Positions 11,414-22,229 of a stretch of DNA of 64,000 nucleotides are shown in pieces. The DNA comes from Berberis thunbergii (lineage: Eukaryota > Streptophyta > Magnoliopsida > Ranunculales > Berberidaceae), in assembly GCA_003290165.1 (NCBI GenBank), contig QNQO01000684.1, forward strand, positions 434,001-498,000, given 5' to 3'. Each line of letters opens with the position of its first letter. Position 1 is the first letter of the stretch. Under the pieces are notes generated by a model that saw only the letters and a list, made by a program, of their open reading frames with translations, did no database searches and had not been told where the DNA came from. The translations under genes and the position numbers were made by a program.

Positions 11414-11536
11414 CCAGGAAACGGGTGAGGGAGGGGTTTGACCCCATCCCCCTCGAGATTCACACTGACACGCATCTCGAGGTGATGGAGGGTCACACCT
11501 CCCTCCCTCACCCATTTCCTCGCCATTTAGAATCAC
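11414..11536. mobile_element. MITE-like palindromic element, copy 2
   Basis: The left end AGGAAACGGGTGAGGGAGGG is mirrored by CCCTCCCTCACCCATTTCCT at the right. The inner hairpin is better preserved than in copy 1: CTCGAGAT and ATCTCGAG flank TCACACTGACACGC. The right flank CGCCATTTAGAATCACC is shared with copy 1, so this word probably belongs to the element. It lies upstream of the WEB gene on the opposite side from the PPR gene. Confidence 0.7.
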
Positions 11537-11639
11537 CCACCTTAAACTGATGGGTTGGGTTATTGACCATAAACTTTCAAATGCTTTCAACTAGACAAAC
11601 AAAAATTTTAAGTTATAAGAATGTAATCATTAGCTATTT

Positions 11640-11985
11640 ATGAGGATAGTGATGAAGTCAACTCAGAATCTGAGCTTGGTCCACAGGCATCGAACAGTTA
11701 TTTGGATTTAGGGGCTATGTCAGACGGAAAGATGAATAAAAGGCGTCACACCAAAGATACCAGCTTTTGTCCCCGAAAATCCAATAGAACTAGGAAAGAA
11801 AACAAAAGATATAAAGACTGAGTCTGTTTTTTGTCTAGGCTTGTATTAGTGAATCCTATTTTTTGTGAGAGTTTGTACGGTTTTTTAGTTAACCCTATAG
11901 GGTCAGTCATGTAGCCTTCGGGCGTGAATTTTTAAATGAATAAAATGGATCAACATTCCAATTTGATTAAAAAAAAATTTATTAT
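11640..11985 (+). mobile_element. Retroposon 3' end, possibly LINE-derived
   Basis: An open stretch reads DSDEVNSESELGPQ and later RKSNRTRKENKRYKD before a stop at about 11819. It is followed by a T-rich segment, the words AACCCTATAGGGTCAGTCAT and GCCTTCGGGCGTGAATT, an AATAAAAT signal-like word and a run of A. The same terminal words recur at 32875-32962 behind a tRNA-like SINE. This suggests a poly(A) retroposon whose 3' end is shared between an autonomous and a non-autonomous family. The coding remnant was not identified further. Confidence 0.5.
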
Positions 11986-12950
11986 TACTTGTCTATGACT
12001 CATTTTCTCTACTAAAAATTATATTATACTTCAAAATTTACCAATGTATTTATCATTTAACATACAAATATTTGCTAAAGTCTCCACCAAAGTTTTGAGT
12101 TATGAAATAATTTTTTTTTCTATATTAAAAGAATTTTTTTTGTTTTAATTTAATTTAAGTTTATGAAAATTTTAGTTATTGGAAACAAAGAAATTCAAAT
12201 AATGCCTTGTGCGTCTATTATAGAAGAGGGTCTCTATTATTAATGTTTATGTTTTTAGAAAATTAAATAAATAAATAATTATTTCTAATGATTCTTTTGC
12301 TCTTATACAAATCCATGGTTCCTAATTGGGATAAGACTATGATGACCTAGTCTAGAGACTAATCAAGGAATTATACGGATTAAATAACATAAAATGTTGT
12401 TGATTCACAAAGTAAACAAGCACAACTCAAACAGTAGAGAAATATAGACAATTCAAGACTAAATTGCAATACTAGGATACTATTCATTTATATAAATGGA
12501 TAACTCAATTATTTCAACCTAATTTAATATCAAGAAATGACTTTTAAGGCTTACTTTTTCATAAAATAGATCATTTAGATATTGTAATTGATGTAGTGAC
12601 TAATTTCTACTTATTTTTATACTTTTATGACAAACAAGAACTATTTTATTAACCCAATTTGACCCATAAAGTTATATAACAATTTAACATTTCCTAAACA
12701 AATAGAAAGCATACTTTTATACTTTCATAAGCAACAAAGACTTTTTTTATTAATGATTCTAATTATAACAAACCAATTGTTTTCACTGGTTGGGTTAAGC
12801 AACATAAAATGATGATTTATGGTTTTTCATTTCTACAATCACTCTCCAAAACATATTTGATGGTATTAGAAGTATCATATTGTTCTAATTATTTATTTAT
12901 ATATTAATTTATTAATATATTTATCTATTTATTTATTTATTTATTATTAT
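11986..12950. other. AT-rich spacer with TTTA microsatellite
   Basis: No gene or element was recognised. Bases 12893-12950 are a TTTA/ATTT simple repeat that abuts the LTR of element A. Confidence 0.6.
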
Positions 12951-13518
12951 TGATTATATATCAAAATAGACCGATCGTCGTGTCATACACATGGCAGAGA
13001 ACATCCATCGCGAGGGATATGGCGTCCCATCTACTGGGTCAGTTCGTAAAACCCAAGAAGAACGAAGCCAACCATAGAGGCCCAGACAATGCCCACTATA
13101 AGAAGATATAATCAAAGGCTGATCCAGGCCCGAACGAATCAAAGCCCAAATATAGGCCTTGACACGAGTTCTATCATAAAGAAGATGAACGTTGTACCAA
13201 AAATAAGTCGTGGAAGGAGTTACACCTCCACGGACGCATCTCCATCAAGGAGGAGACTGTTACGAGAAACATCTCCTTTCGTTGCACCTCACATGTTTAA
13301 GTCACATAGAGAATTAACCGCGATCATTATAAAAAGTAAATGGAACATTTGACACAAGTATGCAACTTTAACTGAGTTTTGTCCAGATTTACTTCTTTTT
13401 TCAAACAGAGTTGTTGACTTAAGCATCAGAGTGCCTTCGGCCACCAAAAAGTTGGTTACTGACAGTCTAACATCTTTTGCAAATCAAACTCACAAGATGA
13501 CGATTTTTGGACGCATCA
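12951..13518 (+). repeat. 5' LTR of element A
   Basis: It begins TGATTATATATCA and ends GGACGCATCA directly before the primer site. A TATA box (TATAAAAA, about 13328) lies ~190 bases from the end. The U5-like segment GACTTAAGCATCAGAGTGCC at about 13414 matches a motif in both LTRs of element B (GACTTAAGCATTAAAGTGCC on the minus strand there). The left boundary is placed by analogy with element B and is uncertain. Confidence 0.7.
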
Positions 13519-13520
13519 GT

Positions 13521-13540
13521 TTGGCGTCGTCCGTGAGGAA
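13521..13540 (+). promoter_or_regulatory. Primer binding site, tRNA-Asp-like
   Basis: TTGGCGTCGTCCGTGAGG follows the LTR end CATCA by two bases. It resembles TGGCGCCGT, the first bases of the tRNA-Asp complementary site used by many plant gypsy elements, with one transition in the core and a diverged 3' half. Confidence 0.7.
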
Positions 13541-13625
13541 CAGCAAGTTTCCTTTCTAAAAAGATGAAACACAGTGGCGTAGTTCACCAAAATCTGATAA
13601 ATGATCGACAAGTTGTCATGAACAA

Positions 13626-15048
13626 ATGACACACCCTATAGATCCTCAACCCGATGAGGATAATAATAACTTTTCTATCGACGACAATGTATCACAAGCA
13701 GCTCTCAAACAAGATGCAACCCAAATAATCGGGCCAATGGCATCCGATAATCAAGAACTACGACATGCAATAGCCCAGACAACTCAGACATCCGGTGATG
13801 TTGCCAAGAACCCTCAGCTAGACCTGCTTATTGTCCAGATGAATTACATGACGAAGATGCTAGAGAAAATCACTCAGGAGCGCATCTAACCAGCTAATCA
13901 TGTCTAGACACCGCCCCAGCAAAACTTCGCCAACCAAACTCAAGGGAGTGACGAAGTTTCAGCAAAACCCCAACAAGGAAACTTCGAGAGCAATGAACTC
14001 CTCTAAGGAAAGACTCCACAATGTGACGAAACGCTTGCTGAAATTCCATTCATAATCGGAGTCACGGATCCCAACGTATTGTAAGGATTAGCTAAGCCGC
14101 CATTCTCTGACACCCTCATGAAAACACCCATGCCGAAAAAATTCACTCCGCCAAAGTTCGAAGTATACGATGGTATCACTGACTCAACAGATCACTTGAG
14201 ACACTTCCACCACATGATGGCCCTGAAGAAAACCACAATGTCGATCTTATGTAGAACATTTTCGACCAGCCTCACATCCTCAGCGATGAATTGGTTCAAC
14301 AGCCTACCACCGAGGTTAATAGGCTTTTTCCAGGTGTTACCCACCGCTTTTATCACCAGATTCATCGGAAGCCAACGGATGAGGAAATGACCACACTACC
14401 TCCTTCATATCAAGCAAAAGCCCGAAGAGACAATAAGAAAATATGTCACTCGTTTCACCAACGAACTGACGGTGATCGATGGATGCACCGATGACACAGC
14501 CTCTGCAACCTTCATTGCCGAACTGAAGAGAGGTCCCTTTTTTATGCTCAGAACCTGAAACCTCCAAAATGCATGGGATAAGGGATGAAAACAGCCCGAA
14601 AACACATTTCTCTCGAGGAGATGAAAGCAGCCAGGAGGAAAAGTAACCAATAAAGAGCAAGTCATTCGAGGAAACGAGAAAGAAATGAAGAAAGAAGATG
14701 GGATCAGGGATTACGATAGGATAGCATCAATTTGAAGAGGCATCAGAATGGCGGAAGAAACCGATTCAAACCAACAAAAGTTTGAGAAGTTGCAGTCAGC
14801 ACAACCTCGACACGAACGAGTAACAAGCGTGATGAAGAAGACATACAAACCATATACAACCTTGAAAATAAGTCGAGCCAATATACTGAAGCACATAGCA
14901 AAATGGGATAACATCAATTGGCCACTCGGGATGAGAAGAGACTCGGAAGGAAGAGACAAAAGAAAATATTGTTCCTTCCATAAGGATCATGGGCACGATA
15001 CTAAAGACTGGTACAAAGGAAACAAAACATTCAACCCAACAGATTAAG
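13626..15048 (+). pseudogene. Gag remnant of element A
   Basis: Frames broken by shifts and stops encode parts of a gypsy Gag. The segment MPKKFTPPKFEVYDGITDS, with TDHLRHFHHMMALKK and AMNWFNSLPPRLIGFF, is the conserved capsid core. Next frame: IKQKPEETIRKYVTRFTNEL, matching the usual end of the Gag core. Near 14960-15010 KYCSFHKDHGHDTKDW resembles the C-F-H-x-GHDT-x-C zinc-binding segment, with its final Cys replaced by Trp. The N-terminal frame at 13626-13889 (QLDLLIVQMNYMTKMLEKIT) is the variable leader. Gag would package element RNA into cytoplasmic particles; this copy cannot make the full protein. Confidence 0.85.
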
Positions 15049-15281
15049 CAGCCAAAAATACCTCCCACTCGAGATGATTTATATCAAAACATGAGTACTA
15101 ACGAAACCAGACAAACCATTTTACCAGTTCATAGAACATGGAGAAGTTTGCACCAATCAATTAACACGATTCAAGGACCCTACCGACGGATGCAAGCTCG
15201 ACCCGAATCACCAGCGACAAAATTGACAGCAACGAACTCTATTGAACCTCAGCAGCTGACACAAAACACAAAGCTAACATA

Positions 15282-15420
15282 AGCATGATTGGACAATTTG
15301 GTGCAGATGTGAGCATGATTGGACAATTTGATGCTGATGTGAGCACGATTGGAAATTTGATGTTGACGTGAACATGATTGGACAGTTCGGCGTTGATGTC
15401 AGCATGATCGGATAAATCAA
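15282..15420 (+). repeat. 30-bp tandem repeat in element A
   Basis: Units like AGCATGATTGGACAATTTGA plus GCTGATGTG follow one another about 4.6 times at a 30-base period, one unit having lost a base. It lies shortly after the gag zinc-knuckle-like segment. Confidence 0.85.
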
Positions 15421-15549
15421 CACTGCTCAGCCATGAGATCAAAAAATAGCCCGAGTCTGTTAGCTACGACAACATATACAGCGAACGAGTAAGGCACAAC
15501 CCATAGCATATACTGCGAAGAAAGGCGTATGGGACAAATGAACAAAAAC

Positions 15550-15667
15550 ATCAGTCTTTAATATGAGGATCGACATCAATCAAGCAAATGAAGACAAAAC
15601 AACAAAACATCAATCTTTAATACGAAGATCGATATCAACCAAGCAAAGGAAGACAAAGCAAATCGTT
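15550..15667 (+). repeat. 59-bp tandem duplication in element A
   Basis: Two adjacent copies begin ATCARTCTTTAATAYGARGA and run through GACATCAATCAAGCAAATGA to a polyadenine-rich end. They differ at about ten positions. This lies between the 30-bp and 70-bp arrays. Confidence 0.75.
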
Positions 15668-15880
15668 CTTCAACCCAGCATAAATGCTTCAAAAGTTAGG
15701 GCTGGTCAGAGCATTCGAAAGGAAATATCAATAAAATTACAAATTTGGAATCCCCATTTTATGCAAGGAAGACAAGATAAATGCGTCGAAAATTAGCCAT
15801 ACAAAGCAATCGGCATACCTAGCCATAAGAAATTAGGACAAAAGTCAGATATATAATAAAAACATCTAGTCTAATCAACC

Positions 15881-16670
15881 ACGAATTAAAAGTTGGACAA
15901 ACAAGTCAACTTAACACATAAAACTTTGAATCGACATAGATGTTGGGTCAACGAAGTAAAAGTTGGACAAACGAGTCAACTTAACACAGTAAACTTCGAG
16001 TCGATTGAGACGTCGAGGCAACGAAGTAAAAGTTGGACGAACAAGTCAACTTAACACAGAAAGATTCGAGTCGGCTGAGATGTCGAGCCAACGAAGTAAA
16101 AGTTGGACAAACGAGTCAACTTAAGACAGTAAACTTAGAGTAGACTGAGACGTCGAACCAACGAAGTAAAAGTTCGACGAACAAGTCAACTTTACACAGT
16201 AAACTTCGAGTCAACTAAGACGTCGAACCAACGAAGTAAAAATTGGACGAACAAGTCAACTTATCACATTAAACTTCGAGTCGATTGAGACGTCGAGCCA
16301 ACAAAGTAAAAGTTAGACGAACAAGTCAACTTAATACAAAAAACTTCGAGTCGTTTGAGTCGTCGAGCAAACGAAGTAAAAGTTTGATGAACAAGTCAAC
16401 TTAATACAAAAAACTTTGAGTTGATTGAGACGTCAAGCCAACGAAGTAAAAGTTGGACAATTGAATCAACTTAACAAAGCAAATTTCGAGTGAACTGAGA
16501 CGTCGAACAAACAAAGTAAAAATTGGACGAACAAGTCAACTTAATACATGAAACTTTGAGTCGACTAATACGTCGAGTTAACGAAGTAAAAGTTGAACAA
16601 ACGAGCCAACATAACACAAAAAACTTTGAATCAGCCTATACGTCGAATTAACAAAGTCATATTAAAGGAA
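15881..16670 (+). repeat. 70-bp satellite-like array in element A
   Basis: The word ACGAAGTAAAAGTTGGAC recurs at 15951, 16021, 16091, 16161, 16231, 16301, 16371, 16441, 16511 and 16581 with a period of exactly 70. A degenerate unit starts near 16651 and another precedes 15951, giving about 11 copies. Each unit also carries CAAGTCAACTTAACACA and GAGTCGATTGAGACGTCGAG. No unit boundary is disturbed by indels, so length is better conserved than sequence. It occupies the place where pol would be expected. Confidence 0.95.
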
Positions 16671-16941
16671 CAAATTGACATGATTCAAGGAACTACGGAT
16701 CGACCGAACCAACAAGGCAAAGGTCGAGACCAAAAGTCAACTTTTTCGCCAAACTCCAACGCATCAAGAAGGACAAAGTCGGCCCATCCCTAGACAATTA
16801 ATGAGCTAAAATGCGAAAGTAGCCATAAACGAATTCAAAGTAAAGCCCAATACAAAAAAATGAGCAAGCAACACACAACGAGTCGACAAGATAAACTACA
16901 AAAATATGCAATACCAAGAAACGTTATTTTCATTAACAACA

Positions 16942-18858
16942 CTATTCTATTACATCTGGAGAAGAAGATGAAGGAGTAGGAAAAGAAATGGAGGCAACCA
17001 CAAGATCATCAGCTATATCATCTACGGGAAAAGGCAAAGGTCTCTTTTCAGAAGGGGGAGGAAGCAATGGTTCTTCTACCACTGGGGTGCTCGAAGGGTG
17101 AGGAAGCAATGACTCTTCAACCACTGGAGCAACTTCTTCACCGTCATCGTTTTCGAAAGCATGATCAACCAAGTGGAGGTACCCGGATAAATTTGCACCG
17201 AGCCCATTGATATAGTCAAGAAGTTCAACCCGTCCATCAACAACTCGCTTCCATTCTTCGACTTCGACAATGTGGAGCCTGTCCTTAGCAGTGGCGAGTT
17301 TATTTTTTGCCGCGATAAGCCGTCCCTCGGAGGTGGTAAGCATAATAGAAGTATATGCTTTGCTCTCGTCGAGCGCATCCATCAACTGTTCCACCCTCCT
17401 TTCAGCAATATCGCGAATAACGGATTGTTCAATCTCAGCACAAGAAGCCTCATCGTAAGCTGCCTTCTCAGCAGACAACTCCTTCTCAACATAACATAAA
17501 CAGACACAAACCCCATCCAACTTAGCTTTCAATGACTCAAGCACAACAACAGATTTATCCCACATACTTTCCGCTTCAATCAACAAAGTCTGAGCAGCCC
17601 TGGCAGTTTTCTCTGACTCTGCACATTGCGTTCTCAACACGTCGAATTGGGAAATAACGTGAGAAAACACTAGCAACAATGTTGCCAACCTTCTCTACAA
17701 AGAAACCACCTGATCACGATCATCTCGATAGACCGAGCCCATCCCCCTTGCATAAGCGAGATGATTCATCTTATCCATTATCTGCTCAAGACCATAATCA
17801 AGGTGATCACATGGTTCCAGTACGGGCATCGAAGGTATTTCCTCTAATCACATGTGTCTTCATTTATCAACCAGCGGGCACCATCTTGCAAGTCAAGCTG
17901 AGTGAACCAATAAAACTTGCCATCCGACTTGATACAAATATCTTTTGGGATAGGCTCAATCCAGCCAACTCGTGGATGAAGAACACGAGGATCCGAAAGC
18001 ACCGAGGAACCACCCCCAACAACCGAAAGGGCAAAAGGAACAACAGTGACAACAAAAAAATTGATTTTACCCTCCCGACGATGAGCAACCATAGTAGGAA
18101 CATGATTAGTAGTGGCAGCGGGAGCAAGAGAATACAGACGACAGGAAATGAAACTAAGAATTCAGGCGCATCACTGACGTCAATAGAAGGATAAGGAGGA
18201 GAGTAAACTTTGAAACTTTGACCACCACCAACAACTTCTTTAGAGTGTTCCACTGCCAACTGAAGCATTTTATCATCAATAACCTAGGGATCATTATTAG
18301 GCACTTCAACAACGTTTGAAACACCATAGGCAGAAAGAAGCCTTTTTTCATTATCATCCAATGGATGAGTAGTCTCTTTTTTGTTCTTATCCAACACCAA
18401 CCCCATCTCCTCAGCCTCTCAAGAGATATGCGATCATCTTTTATGACATCTTCGCAGGAAGGACTTGGACGAGAGGTAGCTTCCATGACATCCTGACTAG
18501 GACTCGGATGAGATGCAGTCTGAGCAGAACCATGAGTAGAAAGTCGTCTCTTCATCGAAATGCCAAATAGAATAGCCCTCAAGTAAGAAAAAACCATTAC
18601 TCACCAACCATTAGGACCCATTTGAGCGGGAGCATTGCCTAAGAAGTCCATATACTCCCAAAATAGCTCTAAAACTAGAAACCGAAGGCCAAAAGAAAAC
18701 ATGCACGGATACATCGCGGTGTACCCAGACCTTGGATGAAAAGAAATGTCGTTCTGTCTATGCAAGATACTCTCGAGGTTGGGCGGCAGATTGTAGTCAG
18801 AACAAAGGTTATCCAACGTCGCCTGAGAAGCTTTCTTGAGTGAAAAAATGAGCCTCAC
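16942..18858 (-). pseudogene. Antisense ORF of element A (gypsy-type transposon protein)
   Basis: The gene runs against the element. Its N-terminal part (18858-18601) reads LDNLCSDYNLPPNLESIL, then PCMFSFGLRFLVLELFWEYM and NAPAQMGPNGW. This resembles the plant 'putative gypsy type transposon' domain (Transposase_28 in Pfam, as I recall). The middle (18600-17690) is broken into several frames with a Pro/Ser-rich character. The C-terminal part (17688-16942, 248 residues) is open and forms a coiled coil, ending in acidic and proline-rich stretches (EEVAPVVEESLLPHPSS) and the terminal SSSSPDVIE. Element B has a recognisable homologue in the same relative place. The function is unknown. This copy is disabled by several frameshifts and has no clear start. 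Confidence 0.75.
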
Positions 18859-18880
18859 AAATAGCTAGCAGATTACAACT

Positions 18881-21017
18881 TAAGAGAAGAAACTAAATGC
18901 TCATTCGATCATTGAATGAGAACTATACATTTCTTCCTTAAAGTAAAATGTGAATTTTTTTTATATTTTAAAAATTGTGAATTATGACTATGACTTGTAT
19001 TTTATTGAAAGTAAATTGCTCACACCAATATTGAAATACCGACTAAAATTGTATTTTATTTGAATAATGATAAATTTATAAATTTCATTTATTTGTTTCT
19101 AAAGTTTCCACACGTTAGACTTGCCATGGACAACCTCACAGCATAAGTTTAAGTATGATAAAACTTATTAGAGGGAAAAGTTTGTCTCGTTGAGAAACTA
19201 CATGTCTTTGAATTGTTGTTTTTTTGTCTATGTAGTTTATGTAACTTATTTAGTTAGTAGAGATGAAAATAATCATACCAACTATATCGTTGACCCAAGT
19301 AAATTTGTGCTTCTTGAGTACGTTCTTATTGAAACATAATCATTTAGCCTTTCTTAGGTTAAAGAGTCTTTGGGGCGGTAGTGTTTGAGTTTTGTTTGGT
19401 GGGTGATCATCATCGAAAAGTTTCATGGTTAACCTATTTTTGTTTACTTCAAATTTATAATAAACCTTATATTTGTTGTATTTGAACTTTGCTATTTTTC
19501 TTGTTGGTTTTAAGAAATGTTTGAATTTTATCTGAAAATCGGAGCGTGACAAGTAGCATCGTAATAGCAGTGGAGTTAGATGGTGGTGGAAGCAGCAATA
19601 TATGACATAGTACTACACATATATTTTTCCCATGAAGATCTAAGACAGGGCAAGTGGGATCCACCCGCCTTCTGGAACTTTCACAAAGCATGCTGAGATG
19701 TATAAGAGCTCAATAAACCAGAAAAATGTTAGGAATGCAATAGAGACACAATTATTAACACCATACACATCAAACAAGCTGTCACAAACATCACTGTTGT
19801 GACAACAATCCCTATAAGACAAACAATGTCTCAGTTCATGGAAAACATACAGCATAGAAATGTATGCCACATATTATAAGCAGATGAAGTTCGTACCATA
19901 AGCATGGCCTATCATGTTGGTGTCTCTTAACCCAATCGTGGCACCTGACTCTCTTTAGTAATCAATGTTTAATTGGACCAAGAGTAGCCTAAATGGGTTT
20001 TGGACTCAATTGGCCCAAGGGTTTGTGCTCTAGCCTTATTGTCCCGAGCCAATTTCTAAGACTTTCATCAAATTGTGTTTTCATCATCTGGGCTTGATCA
20101 CCTGACTTACGGGCTAGATGGGTTTGGTCTGTTATTGCCCTTTTTCATTAGAGTTGATCTATGCCGCATGCTCAAATCGGATGGTTGTTTGATGTCTCAT
20201 CAATTTCAATGAGATTACACAAAGTTGATTTGTTCTATTGTTTTGTTATGTATTTGATCGATGTATTAAAACACCATCTTATTCTAGCAAATAATCACAT
20301 TGTCGTCATTAGATCAACTTGGGGTTTATATTGGCCTTTTTAGCTTTCGATTTCAATGTTGAAGCATTTCAATTGCAACTCAGTACCCAAATCAATGATG
20401 GTGTACGTGCTCTCTATCTATCTCATTATGATACACATGAAAAATTTAGAACCTGATAAAAGTCTAAATTCAAATCAGTGGTTATCGACTACTTCGTAAT
20501 GCAGAATGTATCCTAGGAGAAGGAAACTTGTGTAGAGCTGCGCAAGTAATTGCTTATCCCCAACTTTATAAGTGTGTGAGATGGAAAACTTTTGAAAGTT
20601 GCAAAGTGAGAAAAATAAATGAATTAAACCATATATAAAATTGATCTTCAAACCCCACATTATGCCAATAGTAGCCCAGTTACAAACACAAGCGATGACC
20701 TCTCAATAATCTTCAAAAGAGTTACTTCAATTCTTTTCCATTCCTTATGAAAGTGTTCTTCTTGAATGAATATGCATGCAAATATAATGATGGTTGTAGA
20801 TGTAGTTGATTTCACTGAAATGAAGCTAAAAAGTAGGAGATTGTTTTACGGCTAATATCATCATAATCTTATGGTGCAAGTGTTACTTACTATCGTTGAT
20901 TTCTAAAGCACTTGTTCATAGACATGTTCAAAGTGGTAAGCCTAATTGTGGCTGCGTTGCACTAGAATTATGTTGATTTCAACTACTACAGTAAAAATAG
21001 GGATGATGGTTAACAAA
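18881..21017. other. Unassigned spacer
   Basis: No gene, RNA or element ends were recognised. Several frames of 60-80 codons occur on both strands without similarity to any family I know. Confidence 0.4.
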
Positions 21018-21105
21018 TAATAATAATTATAATTATTATAATTATAATTATTATTATTATTATTTATCATTGTTTTTATTATTATAATAAATAAATAATC
21101 AAAAT
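21018..21105. repeat. ATT/AAT microsatellite
   Basis: An imperfect run of AAT, then ATT trinucleotides, then AATA tetranucleotides. The two halves are complementary, so the tract could fold on itself. A frame through it encodes Asn/Tyr repeats and is not a gene. Confidence 0.9.
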
Positions 21106-22229
21106 AATGTGATACTTTGGGTTCCATTAGATATATTTTGGAGAGTGATTGTAGAAATAAAAGGTCATAAATTATCAACTTATATAGCCTAACCCTACCA
21201 ATTAATACAATTGGTTGGTTATAATTAGAATAATTAATAAAATAGTCATTGTTCGTCATAAAAGTAAGTTTTCTATTTGTTTAGGAAGGTAAAGATGTCT
21301 TGTAGCTTTATGGGTTAACCTGAGTCAATAAAATAGTTCTTGTTGGTCGTAAAAGGTTAAAATAGGCACAAATTAGCCGTTGCATCAACTACAGTATCTA
21401 AATGATCTAATTTGTGAAAAAGTAGGTCTTAAAACTCATTTTTGTTTAATTATTTATCATGTAGAAGTGTCAACGTGCTAAAAAAGATTGTGAAGTTAGG
21501 AAGTATGAATTAGTACAAGTTGTGAAATACGGACAACGTAAAGCTTATCTATTAAATAAGGTTATAGATAGAGTCTGAGTCTAGGAAAGATTGAAAGAAA
21601 TGAGAGAAAAAAAGAAGAAATTACCTTTGACTCGTTCCAAAAGGTTTCACACTAGAAAATTATATAGTTGCATTCATTTAATAAATTTTCTTCATCTTCC
21701 ATTTATGTAGTTTAGTTTTTTAACCCTAAGATAATCTCAACCACTAAAATAAATCATTAATGTTTTAAATTTAATATAATCATAGCTACCTAAAACAAAA
21801 CTGACAAGCACATGTATTTCACATGTCATACATACCTAATAACTGAGACTAAAATTAGTAATGGACAACTAAAAGAGTTGTCCAATATAAATCCAGTTCA
21901 AATAAATTATCCCTAGCTTCAATTGCAATCCATCTACATCTATACAATGTGGAGTCTTCAAAATGTCATGCATGTAGGGTATTCTTTTTCCTCATTAAAT
22001 TTTAATTTAGATTTGGTTATGTCCTTATCACTAACGTAATTCTAAGTTGTTGTACTTTCTTACTCAAAATGAAGAAAATACATTATTATTTCACATAATA
22101 CAAGTCATGGAAAAGCTCGCATATCTTACAAGAAACTTGATAATTGATACACTATAAAAAAAATTTATTTAAGTTTTCTGAATTTTAAACTTTACTATGT
22201 CATTATTGCGTTTAACAATGTTGGTGCCA

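Larger units (their letters stand above)
12951..18880 (+). mobile_element. Element A: decayed non-autonomous Ty3/gypsy element
   Basis: The order is LTR (12951-13518), tRNA-Asp-like primer site (13521), gag remnant (13626-15048), three tandem-repeat families (15282-15420, 15550-15667, 15881-16670), then an antisense reading frame (16942-18858, minus). No protease, reverse transcriptase, RNase H or integrase was seen in any frame. No second LTR was found to the right, so the 3' end is probably deleted near 18880. The same plan occurs in element B at 52760-59124 in the opposite orientation. Extra antisense frames and tandem-repeat-rich 3' regions are known from Tat-lineage plant gypsy elements; assignment to Tat is inference. 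Confidence 0.8.

Noticed and set aside
20942..21259. Asn/Tyr-rich frame of 105 codons
   Set aside because: It is produced by the ATT/AAT microsatellite.
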